Origin: JACKNG01 sp040220855
GTDB taxonomy: Bacteria > Pseudomonadota > Gammaproteobacteria > Ga0077536
Length of the DNA stretch: 64,000 nucleotides
Reading direction: 5' to 3'
Assembly: GCA_040220855.1 (NCBI GenBank)
Contig: JAVJVZ010000008.1
Location: 100,256-164,255 of the forward strand
The translations under genes and the position numbers were made by a program. The notes under the pieces are model-generated. The model did not search any database and was not told the DNA's origin. It saw only the letters and a program-made list of their open reading frames with translations. This document shows, piece after piece, positions 24,232-30,607 of this stretch. The stretch's first letter is position 1. Each line of letters starts with the position of its first letter.

Positions 24232-24645
24232 TCACGGCGTGTCGCCGCCCGTCGCCGGCCTGCCCCAGCTGCCGCTGCTGCTGCCGTGCCCGCGCGAACG
24301 CGCATCGTGACGGCTCACGATGAGCTGGGCGACGGCGCGTTCGAAGCTGTCGATCTTGTGCAGGTCACAGTAGTCGTCGACCCACGCGAGCGCATCTTCG
24401 AGGGACAGTCCGCCGAGGGCGTCGTAGGTCTGCGGTGCGAGCGTGTTGTAGGCGGTCAGGTAGCCCATCAGGTAGTCGCGAAAGCTGGCGAGCGCGGTGC
24501 TGTCGTCACGGGCGCGCTCGAATTGGTGACACGAGCGGCTGCCGGCGCCCCAGATGGCATAGTTGCCTGCCGCGTCGGCAGCGCCCGCGGTGCTGCTCGA
24601 CGCGGCGAGCAGCAGGGCGGGCACGAGGTGCAGGCGTGTCGGCAT
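24232..24645 (-). CDS. Small exported protein, HdeA/Rap1a-like in layout
   Basis: 137 aa with a signal peptide (MPTRLHLVPALLLAASSSTAGAA). The mature part holds two cysteines (SCHQF and DDYCDLH), helical segments (FRDYLMGYLTAYN, LEDALAWVDDYCDLHKIDSFERAVAQLIVS) and a Gly/Ser-rich tail. Cys spacing and the final DYC...HxID...A..L pattern recall small periplasmic HdeA/Rap1a-type proteins, but this is a layout resemblance only. Starts at the HNH stop with a 1-bp overlap (TGATG), so the two genes are coupled. Confidence 0.7.
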   Translation of the reverse strand: MPTRLHLVPALLLAASSSTAGAADAAGNYAIWGAGSRSCHQFERARDDSTALASFRDYLMGYLTAYNTLAPQTYDALGGLSLEDALAWVDDYCDLHKIDSFERAVAQLIVSRHDARSRGHGSSSGSWGRPATGGDTP

Positions 24646-25220
24646 CAGGCGAATCCCGGGATGGGGTTGGTGCGATTGAACTGCGAGCGCAGGAACTCCA
24701 TCTGGTCCGCCAGGATGCGTCGGTTGGACAGCGCGAGGAACTCGGCCCAGTTGGGCACGTAGGGCACCGCCAGCAGGGGCATGCTGGCCTGCTCCGGGGT
24801 GCGGCCACCCTTGCGCGTGTTGCATGCCTTGCAGGCGCTGACCACGTTGGACCAGCGGTCGCGCCCACCCTGCGAGAGCGGAACGACGTGATCGCGCGTC
24901 AGCCCGTGCTCGCCGTGCTCGCGCCCGCAGTACATGCACATGTAACCGTCACGGCGAAACAGCTCGTGGTTGGACAGCGGCGGCACTGTCCGCACGAGGT
25001 GGTGGCCACGCTGCGAATGCTTGACCGCGATGATCGAATGCACCGTGATGGCCGAACGCTCACCCGTGGTCCGCGCGATCCCGCCGCGGAAGGTGAAGGC
25101 GTTTTCACCGGTGGTCCAGCCGACCAGTTCGCGCGTGTACAGGCACACCGCCTCCTGCCAGGGGATCCAGCGGATCGGTGCGCCCGAGATGTCGAGGCGC
25201 AGGATGAGCGGTGTGTTCAT
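24645..25220 (-). CDS. HNH endonuclease family protein
   Basis: 191 aa. The central HNH motif has zinc Cys pairs CMYC (95-98) and CKAC (130-133) and the core LTRDHVVPLSQGGRDRWSNV, followed by the N-terminal half of helix 2. The family includes many uncharacterised chromosomal nucleases (this subtype, with ...NAFTFRG...ILRLD... N-terminus, is common in proteobacteria). No phage genes nearby. Divergent from mazG with a 123-bp shared upstream region. Confidence 0.88.
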   Translation of the reverse strand: MNTPLILRLDISGAPIRWIPWQEAVCLYTRELVGWTTGENAFTFRGGIARTTGERSAITVHSIIAVKHSQRGHHLVRTVPPLSNHELFRRDGYMCMYCGREHGEHGLTRDHVVPLSQGGRDRWSNVVSACKACNTRKGGRTPEQASMPLLAVPYVPNWAEFLALSNRRILADQMEFLRSQFNRTNPIPGFA

Positions 25221-25343
25221 GGTTGCCGTCGCCTGCCGGTGGTCGCGTTGAGCTTGGACCGCGTAAGCGGCTAGATTCTCCGCACAAAGCGCGACGGGAA
25301 TCAAGCAGCGTGCCGTGACCGTTGCCACCGAGGACTCGACCCT

Positions 25344-26126
25344 ATGACCGATCTCTCCAGGCTCGAAGTGATCCTGCGTACCCTGCGCGATCCCGGCGAC
25401 GGATGCCCGTGGGACCTCGAGCAGACCTTTCGTAGCATCGTGCCGCACACGCTCGAAGAGGCCTACGAGGTCGCCGACGCCATCGAGCGCGACGACTACA
25501 TGGCATTGCCCGGCGAACTCGGCGACCTGCTGTTCCAGGTGCTCTTCTACTGCCAGCTCGGCGCCGAGCAGGCGCGTTTCACACTGGCCGACGTGGTCGA
25601 CGCGCTCGAGCGCAAGCTCGTCGAGCGCCATCCGCACGTGTTCGGTGATGCGCCCGCGGCGACCGCCACGCATGTCGCGCGCGACTGGGAAGCACGCAAG
25701 TCGGACGCGCGCCGGCGCGCCGCGGCGGGCACGGCGAGCGAGCTGGACGACGTACCACGCGCGTTGCCGGCGCTGACGCGCGCGGGCAAGGTGCAGAAAC
25801 GTGCGGCACGTGTCGGCTTCGACTGGCCGGACACCCTGGGTGCCCGTGCCAAGCTCGGCGAAGAGCTCGGTGAGCTCGACGCGGCGCACGCCAATGGCGT
25901 TGCCGACGAGCTCGAAGACGAACTCGGCGACGTCCTGTTCGCGACCGTCAACGTCGCGCGGCATCTCGGCGTCGAGCCGGAGCGCGCGCTGCGCCGGGCG
26001 ACGGCCAAGTTCGAGCGGCGCTTCCGCGCGGTCGAGGCGCGCCTCGCCGCGGCGGGCCGACGGCCCGAGGAGGCCTCGGCGAGCGAACTCGACGACCTGT
26101 GGGAGGCGGTCAAGCGGGAGTCCTGA
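25344..26126 (+). CDS. mazG: Nucleoside triphosphate pyrophosphohydrolase MazG
   Basis: 260 aa, two tandem MazG domains. Family landmarks: GCPWDLEQTFRSIVPHTLEEAYEVADAI, EL(G)DLLFQVLFYCQL, and in the second domain KLGEELGELDAA and EDELGDVLFATVNVARHLG with the Mg-binding EExxE and ExxD clusters. House-cleaning hydrolysis of (d)NTPs and, in E. coli, (p)ppGpp control. Ends 28 bp before a minus-strand terminator. Confidence 0.94.
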   Translation: MTDLSRLEVILRTLRDPGDGCPWDLEQTFRSIVPHTLEEAYEVADAIERDDYMALPGELGDLLFQVLFYCQLGAEQARFTLADVVDALERKLVERHPHVFGDAPAATATHVARDWEARKSDARRRAAAGTASELDDVPRALPALTRAGKVQKRAARVGFDWPDTLGARAKLGEELGELDAAHANGVADELEDELGDVLFATVNVARHLGVEPERALRRATAKFERRFRAVEARLAAAGRRPEEASASELDDLWEAVKRES

Positions 26127-26153
26127 GCGCTGCGTCGCGCCCCGCGCGGCGAC

Positions 26154-26180
26154 AAAAAAAAACGGGCGCCGAAGCGCCCG
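26154..26180 (-). terminator. Strong Rho-independent terminator (end of candidate small RNA)
   Basis: On the minus strand: CGGGCGC stem, UUCG loop, GCGCCCG stem and a run of nine T. A second terminator-like hairpin for ispA lies upstream (26269-26304), so this one appears to close a separate short transcript. Confidence 0.9.
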
Positions 26181-26227
26181 CCAAGTCTGGACCAAAGGGA
26201 GGTTGCGTTGCCGCGAGGACATACGCG
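26154..26227 (-). ncRNA. Candidate sigma-54-dependent small RNA (about 70 nt)
   Basis: Predicted start about 12 nt downstream of the -12 GC of a near-consensus sigma-54 promoter (26254-26236); end at a UUCG hairpin with nine U. The transcript has a short 5' hairpin potential (CGCG...CGCG), then a C-rich unpaired-looking segment (ACCUCCCUUUGG) complementary to a Shine-Dalgarno sequence, then the terminator whose U-tail would suit Hfq binding. There is no long ORF inside. Inference from sequence only. Confidence 0.5.
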
Positions 26228-26235
26228 ATACCGGT

Positions 26236-26254
26236 TTAGCAGGTCCCGTGCCAA
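26236..26254 (-). promoter_or_regulatory. rpoN site: Putative sigma-54 (-24/-12) promoter
   Basis: Minus strand reads TTGGCACGGGACCTGCTAA. Compared with the sigma-54 consensus (TTGGCACG, 4 nt, TTGCT) only the first T of the -12 block differs. The GG and GC dinucleotides are at the right spacing. It lies between the ispA terminator and a second terminator. Confidence 0.55.
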
Positions 26255-26268
26255 TCTCCGTGGGCTGA

Positions 26269-26304
26269 AAAAGCCGGCGTTTGGCGCTACGCGTGACGGC
26301 TTTT
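26269..26304 (-). terminator. Probable terminator of the xseB-ispA operon
   Basis: Inverted repeat AAAAGCCG / CGGCTTTT (26269-26276 and 26297-26304) with a 20-nt loop that can form an inner GCGT/ACGC pairing. On the minus strand it ends in CGGCTTTTT. Located 65 bp past the ispA stop. Confidence 0.6.
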
Positions 26305-26368
26305 CGACGCGCCGGCGCTGCTCTGCAGCGCCTTGCGACAGAAACCCGTCACGCCCGCATGGCGCGGA

Positions 26369-27256
26369 TCAGCGGTCGCGCTTGACGATGTACTCGGCGA
26401 TCAAGGTGAGCGTCGCGGCGGCGTCGCCCACGGGCGCGAGGCAGCCGACCGCTTCGTCACACAGGTCGCGCGCGGTCTGCTTGGCGCCGTCGAGCCCGAG
26501 CAGTTCGGGGTAGGTCGGCTTGTCGAGACCGGCGTCGGAGCCCTGCGGTTTGCCGATTACCGCGGTGTCGCCTTCGACGTCGAGGATGTCGTCCTGGACC
26601 TGGAAGGCGAGGCCGATGCAGGTCGCGTAGCGTTCGAGGCGTGCGCCGAGTTCCGCTGCCGGTGCGCCGGCGGCCAGGAAGCCGAGCTGCACGCTGGCGC
26701 GGATGAGGGCGCCGGTCTTGTGACGGTGCACGTTCTCGAGTGCCTCGAGCGTGAGGCGGTGTCCGACGGCGGCGAGGTCGAGCGCCTGCCCACCGGCCAT
26801 GCCGGTCGAGCCGCTTGCCTCGGCGAGCGTGCGGACCATGGCGAGTCGGGTGTCGGCGCCGAGCGGGGCGGTGCTGGCGTCGAGCAGCACGGTGAAAGCC
26901 AGGGCCTGCAGGGCGTCGCCGGCGAGGATCGCGGTTGCCTCGTCGAACTGCCGGTGGCAGGTCGGGCGCCCGCGCCGCAGGTCGTCATCATCCATGGCCG
27001 GCAGGTCGTCGTGGATCAGCGAGTAGGCGTGGATGAGCTCGACTGCCGCCGCCGGTGCATCGAGCAGCGCGAGGTCGACCCCGAGCGCCTCGCCCGTGGC
27101 ATAGGCGAGCACCGGCCGGATGCGTTTGCCGGGTGCGAGCACGGCATAGCGCATGGCTGCGTGCAGGCGTTCCGGGGCCGTTTCCGCACGCGGCAGGAAG
27201 CGCTCGAGCGCGGCATCGATACGGGCCTGCAACGGCGCCAGGCGTTGCTGCAGCAT
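26369..27256 (-). CDS. ispA: Geranyl/farnesyl diphosphate synthase
   Basis: 295 aa, short-chain trans-isoprenyl diphosphate synthase making FPP from IPP and DMAPP. First Asp-rich motif DDLPAMDD at 83-90, second FQVQDDILD with Asp222, Asp223 and Asp226, plus GKRIRP and KTGALI lysines. ATG 27256 (or GTG 27259 directly before it) fits the family start. Second gene after xseB, 25 bp apart, a conserved xseB-ispA pairing; the usual third partner dxs is not here. Confidence 0.94.
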   Translation of the reverse strand: MLQQRLAPLQARIDAALERFLPRAETAPERLHAAMRYAVLAPGKRIRPVLAYATGEALGVDLALLDAPAAAVELIHAYSLIHDDLPAMDDDDLRRGRPTCHRQFDEATAILAGDALQALAFTVLLDASTAPLGADTRLAMVRTLAEASGSTGMAGGQALDLAAVGHRLTLEALENVHRHKTGALIRASVQLGFLAAGAPAAELGARLERYATCIGLAFQVQDDILDVEGDTAVIGKPQGSDAGLDKPTYPELLGLDGAKQTARDLCDEAVGCLAPVGDAAATLTLIAEYIVKRDR

Positions 27257-27281
27257 CACAGGATTCGGGTCCCCAGTTGGT

Positions 27282-27575
27282 TCAGTCTTCAGCGTCGTCG
27301 GAGAGCGCGAAGTCCTGCAGGACGTCGTCGTCGCCGTTGCGTGCCAATGCCAGCACCTTCTGCTCGGCATTGCGCAGCGCCTGCTCACAGGCACGCGTGA
27401 GCGCGATGCCACGCTCGTACTGGCGCAACGACTCTTCCAGCGAGTACTCGCCCTGCTCGAGCTTGTCGACCAGCGCCTCGAGCTCGTGCATTGCCGCTTC
27501 GAACTCGAGCGGTACGTCCGCCGGTGTCGCCGCGGCGGCGTCTGGCTGGGATGCTTCTGGTTTGGCTTTGGCCAC
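27282..27575 (-). CDS. xseB: Exodeoxyribonuclease VII small subunit
   Basis: 97 aa from GTG 27575 (the frame is open further upstream to a TTG at 27635). The XseB core is FEAAMHELEALVDKLEQGEYSLEESLRQYERGIALTRACEQAL, with an extra acidic tail DDDVLQDFALSDDAED. XseB forms long coils on XseA to give the single-strand-specific exonuclease. The Ala/Pro-rich N-terminal 20 residues are not family-conserved, so the true start may be later. Confidence 0.88.
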   Translation of the reverse strand: MAKAKPEASQPDAAAATPADVPLEFEAAMHELEALVDKLEQGEYSLEESLRQYERGIALTRACEQALRNAEQKVLALARNGDDDVLQDFALSDDAED

Positions 27576-27714
27576 GGCGCGCTCGGTGCGTTGGTCGCGG
27601 GGTCGGGCTGCGGCCCGGGGCGGAAAGGGCGGCAACTGTAACGGCGGGCATGCAGGCGGTCAACGCTGCCGGCGCGCTTGACGCTCGGCGACACTGCCTC
27701 GTAGACTTCGAGCA

Positions 27715-27735
27715 AATTTAGACTCAGTCTAAATT
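27715..27735. promoter_or_regulatory. Perfect 21-bp palindrome upstream of rubrerythrin (putative operator)
   Basis: AATTTAGAC-TCA-GTCTAAATT: 9-bp arms, no mismatch, 50 bp before the rubrerythrin ATG. The A/T-rich composition stands out from its GC-rich surroundings. A GATAAC -10-like box follows at about 27741-27746, so a bound protein would cover the -35 region. The GACT...AGTC core recalls Rrf2/IscR-type sites but the spacing differs, so I do not name the regulator. Confidence 0.6.
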
Positions 27736-27784
27736 CGTCCCGATAACGACGATTCATCCGAACCCATCGAGGAGGAAACCACCC

Positions 27785-28201
27785 ATGGCGCTCAAAGGCT
27801 CCAAGACCGAAGACAACCTCAAGGCCGCGTTTGCCGGCGAGTCGCAGGCCAACCGCCGCTACCTCTACTTCGCACAGAAGGCCGACGTCGAAGGCTACAA
27901 CGATGTCTCCGCGGTGTTCCGTTCCACCGCCGAAGGCGAGACCGGCCACGCCCACGGTCACCTCGAGTACCTCGAAGAGGTTGGTGATCCGGCCACCGGC
28001 GAGCCGATCGGCAGCACCGAGCTGAATCTCAAGGCCGCCATCGCCGGTGAGACCCACGAGTACACCGACATGTACCCGGGCATGGCGAAGACCGCGCGCG
28101 AAGAAGGCTTCGACGAGATCGCCGACTGGTTCGAGACCCTCGCCAAGGCCGAGCGCTCGCACGCCAACCGCTTCCAGAAGGCTCTCGACAGCCTCAGCTG
28201 A
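27785..28201 (+). CDS. Rubrerythrin (erythrin type, without rubredoxin domain)
   Basis: 138 aa, four-helix diiron protein. Ligand motifs: the first Glu in AFAGESQANRRY, EGETGHAHGH, the Glu in AIAGETHEY and KAERSHANRF. The C-terminal rubredoxin-like Fe(SCys)4 domain is missing, so electrons must come from a separate donor, perhaps the Fe-S protein encoded next. Rubrerythrins reduce H2O2. Strong ribosome site GAGGAGGAAA. First gene of a probable three-gene operon, although a hairpin terminator follows it. Confidence 0.93.
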   Translation: MALKGSKTEDNLKAAFAGESQANRRYLYFAQKADVEGYNDVSAVFRSTAEGETGHAHGHLEYLEEVGDPATGEPIGSTELNLKAAIAGETHEYTDMYPGMAKTAREEGFDEIADWFETLAKAERSHANRFQKALDSLS

Positions 28202-28223
28202 GCGCGGCGCGAGTCCCGCACGA

Positions 28224-28252
28224 GAAGCCGGGCACGTCCCGGCTTCTTTCTT
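28224..28252 (+). terminator. Hairpin with T-rich tail after rubrerythrin
   Basis: Perfect 9-bp stem GAAGCCGGG / CCCGGCTTC, 5-nt loop, then TTTCTT. Probably partial termination, giving more rubrerythrin mRNA than downstream mRNA. Confidence 0.75.
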
Positions 28253-28337
28253 CCCGGCACCGTCCGCGACCACGCCCGGGCACGGCGATGATCCCCGCGA
28301 CGGTGGCCCCATCGAGCCTTGAGACGAGGGTCGTGCC

Positions 28338-29654
28338 ATGGCAGAGAACGAGTACCGCGAAGGCAGCCTGGAAGCGCCGACGCGCCATCCGATCGACTGG
28401 AAGTCCGCCGAATTCTATGACGAGAACGCGCTCAACGAAGAACTCGAGCGCGTCTACGACATCTGCCACGGCTGCCGCCGCTGTGTGAGCCTGTGCAACG
28501 CCTTCCCGGTGCTGTTCGATCTCGTCGACGAGTCGGACACCATGGAAGTCGACGGCGTTGCCAAGTCCGACTACATGAAAGTGGTCGACCAGTGCTACCT
28601 GTGCGACCTCTGCTACATGACGAAATGCCCCTACGTGCCGCCGCACGAGTGGAACGTCGACTTTCCACACCTGATGCTGCGCGCCAAGGCGACTCACTAC
28701 AAGAACCACGGCGCGTCGCTGCGCGACCGCGTGCTGACTTCCACCGACGCGGTCGGCAAGCTCGCCTCGATCCCGGTCGTCGCCGAGGTGGTCAACACCA
28801 CCAACAGTCTCGGCGCGACGCGCAAGCTGCTCGAGTCGGCGATCGGTGTGCATGCCGAGGCGCCGCTGCCGAAGTTCCACAGCAACACGCTGCGCAAGCG
28901 CGTGGCGAAGCGCAGCGCACCGCAGCTCGACGAGCGCATCGCGCTGTTCGTCACCTGCTATGGCAACCGCAACCGGCCGGACGTCGTCGAGGACATGATC
29001 GCAGTGTTCGAGCACAACGGCATCGGTGTCGAGCTGGTGCGGAACGAGCAGTGCTGCGGCATGCCCAAGCTCGAGCTCGGCGATCTCGAAACCGTCGAGA
29101 AGCACAAGGATGCCAACATCCCGCAGCTGCTCGCGCTCGCGGAAGAGGGCCTGCGCATCACCTCGCCGATTCCGAGCTGCGTGCTGATGTTCCGCCAGGA
29201 GCTGCCGTTGCTGTTTCCGGACGACGCCGCGGTGAAGAAGGTACAGGCCGCGATGGTCGACCCGTTCGAGTTCCTCATGGCGCGGCACAGGAACGGCCAG
29301 CTCAACACCAGCTTCAAGCAGGGTCTGGGCAAGGTCGCCTACCACGTGCCCTGCCACCAGCGCGTGCAGAACATCGGTCTGAAGACCAAGGACATGCTCG
29401 AGCTCGTGCCCGACACCGAAATCGTGCCGATCGAACGTTGTTCCGGCCACGACGGCACCTACGCCGTGAAGCAGGAGAACTACGCTTTCGCGCAGAAGAT
29501 CTGCCGGCCGGTCGTGAAACGTATCACCGATGGCAAGGTCGACCACTACATCAGTGACTGCCCGATGGCGGGCGAGCTGATCGAGCACGGCGTCGGCGAC
29601 GCTTCGCACGCGAGTTCGGCTTTCACACTCCTACGGCAAGCTTACGGAATCTGA
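28338..29654 (+). CDS. Fe-S oxidoreductase, GlpC/HdrD-like (rubrerythrin-linked)
   Basis: 438 aa. Two 4Fe-4S ferredoxin motifs near the N-terminus (CHGCRRCVSLC at 43-53 and CYLCDLCYMTKC at about 86-97) and two C-terminal cysteine-rich CCG-type domains (EQCCGMPKLE and HVPCHQR plus ERCSGHDG). This is the architecture of heterodisulfide reductase D/glycolate oxidase iron-sulfur subunits. Next to rubrerythrin and DUF3501, it is the likely electron carrier for peroxide reduction, an inference from conserved linkage. Cytoplasmic; no membrane segments. Confidence 0.9.
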   Translation: MAENEYREGSLEAPTRHPIDWKSAEFYDENALNEELERVYDICHGCRRCVSLCNAFPVLFDLVDESDTMEVDGVAKSDYMKVVDQCYLCDLCYMTKCPYVPPHEWNVDFPHLMLRAKATHYKNHGASLRDRVLTSTDAVGKLASIPVVAEVVNTTNSLGATRKLLESAIGVHAEAPLPKFHSNTLRKRVAKRSAPQLDERIALFVTCYGNRNRPDVVEDMIAVFEHNGIGVELVRNEQCCGMPKLELGDLETVEKHKDANIPQLLALAEEGLRITSPIPSCVLMFRQELPLLFPDDAAVKKVQAAMVDPFEFLMARHRNGQLNTSFKQGLGKVAYHVPCHQRVQNIGLKTKDMLELVPDTEIVPIERCSGHDGTYAVKQENYAFAQKICRPVVKRITDGKVDHYISDCPMAGELIEHGVGDASHASSAFTLLRQAYGI

Positions 29655-29661
29655 ATGCATC

Positions 29662-30249
29662 ATGAATGACAAGCTGACCCGCGGCGATCTGCTCACCCTC
29701 GAGGCCTACCACGAGAAGCGCCCCGAGATGCGGCGCGAAGTGATGGCGCACAAGGCCAACCGCAAGGTCTTCATCGGCGAGCACGCCGCGCTCTACTTCG
29801 AGGATCGCCTCACCATCCAGTACCAGATCCAGGAGATGCTGCGCGCCGAGCGCATCTTCCAGGCCGAGGCCATCCAGGAAGAGCTCGACGCCTACAATCC
29901 GCTCATCCCGGATGGCGACAACCTCAAGGCGACCTTCATGGTCGAGTACGCGGACGTCGAGGAACGTCGCGTCGCGCTCGGCAAGCTGATCGGCATCGAG
30001 GACAAGGTGTGGGTGCGCGTCGGCGACGGCGCGCCCGTCTATGCGATCGCCGACGAGGATCTCGAGCGCGAGAACGACGTCAAGACCTCGGCGGTGCACT
30101 TCCTGCGCTTCCAGCTCGACGCCGCGCAGGTCGCTGCGGCCAAGGCCGGTGCGCCCTTGGCGATGGGCATCGATCATCCCAACTACGACCACGCCGTCGA
30201 CCCGCTGCCGCCCGCCACGCGTGACGCCCTGGTGGCCGACTTCACCTGA
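29662..30249 (+). CDS. DUF3501 family protein
   Basis: 195 aa, matching the DUF3501 family by sequence (LTRGDLLTLEAYHEKRPEMRREVMAHKANRKVFIGEHAALYFEDRLTIQYQIQEMLRAERIF split across its N-terminal half). The family is repeatedly found beside rubrerythrin and the HdrD-like protein. No catalytic motif is evident; a conserved His/Glu-rich N-terminus may bind metal. Starts 7 bp after the previous stop. Confidence 0.85.
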   Translation: MNDKLTRGDLLTLEAYHEKRPEMRREVMAHKANRKVFIGEHAALYFEDRLTIQYQIQEMLRAERIFQAEAIQEELDAYNPLIPDGDNLKATFMVEYADVEERRVALGKLIGIEDKVWVRVGDGAPVYAIADEDLERENDVKTSAVHFLRFQLDAAQVAAAKAGAPLAMGIDHPNYDHAVDPLPPATRDALVADFT

Positions 30250-30607
30250 GCCGCGCCGTCGTCGCCTCGCGAGCGTTGGCGTTGCATGGCGACTAACAGG
30301 CTGGTGAAAAACGTCGCGAGGCGTGCGGGCTGCAAGGCGCGTGCGAGCCGAGGACCGGCGTTTATGCGGATAAATGAGGACCGCAGGCGCGTGCGCAACG
30401 CCGCAGACCGTGCCCGCAGTCGTTTTTCACCAGCCTGTTAATGTCTCTGTGTTCAGCGCCTTGGCACAATCCGCTCAGCCCGCTTCTAGAACCCGCCCCG
30501 TGCCAGGCGCTACACTGGCGCGCCGAGCGCGGCGGCACCGCCGATGTCTCACGAGCACATCGTTCCTGACCTGCTAGCGGCCCAGGTGGCCGACGGAATC
30601 CCAGCCC
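30250..30607. other. Gap between DUF3501 and parE
   Basis: 358 bp, mostly filled by the 147-bp palindromic element at 30294-30440. Between the element and parE a TACACT -10-like box lies at 30511-30516, a possible parE-parC promoter; no good -35 was seen. Confidence 0.4.
30294..30440. repeat. 147-bp palindromic MITE/REP-like element
   Basis: Terminal inverted repeats of 20 bp match perfectly: TAACAGGCTGGTGAAAAACG at 30294-30313 and its complement at 30421-30440. The 107-bp interior is GC-rich with further partial inverted symmetry (GGCGCGTGCG on both sides of an AT-richer centre GTTTATGCGGATAAATGAGG) and no ORF. This is the form of a non-autonomous mobile element or a large REP sequence. No target-site duplication is obvious. 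Located between DUF3501 and parE. Confidence 0.8.

Noticed and set aside
30461..30476. Second sigma-54-like site (TTGGCAC) before parE
   Set aside because: The -12 half does not match (no TTGC at the right spacing).
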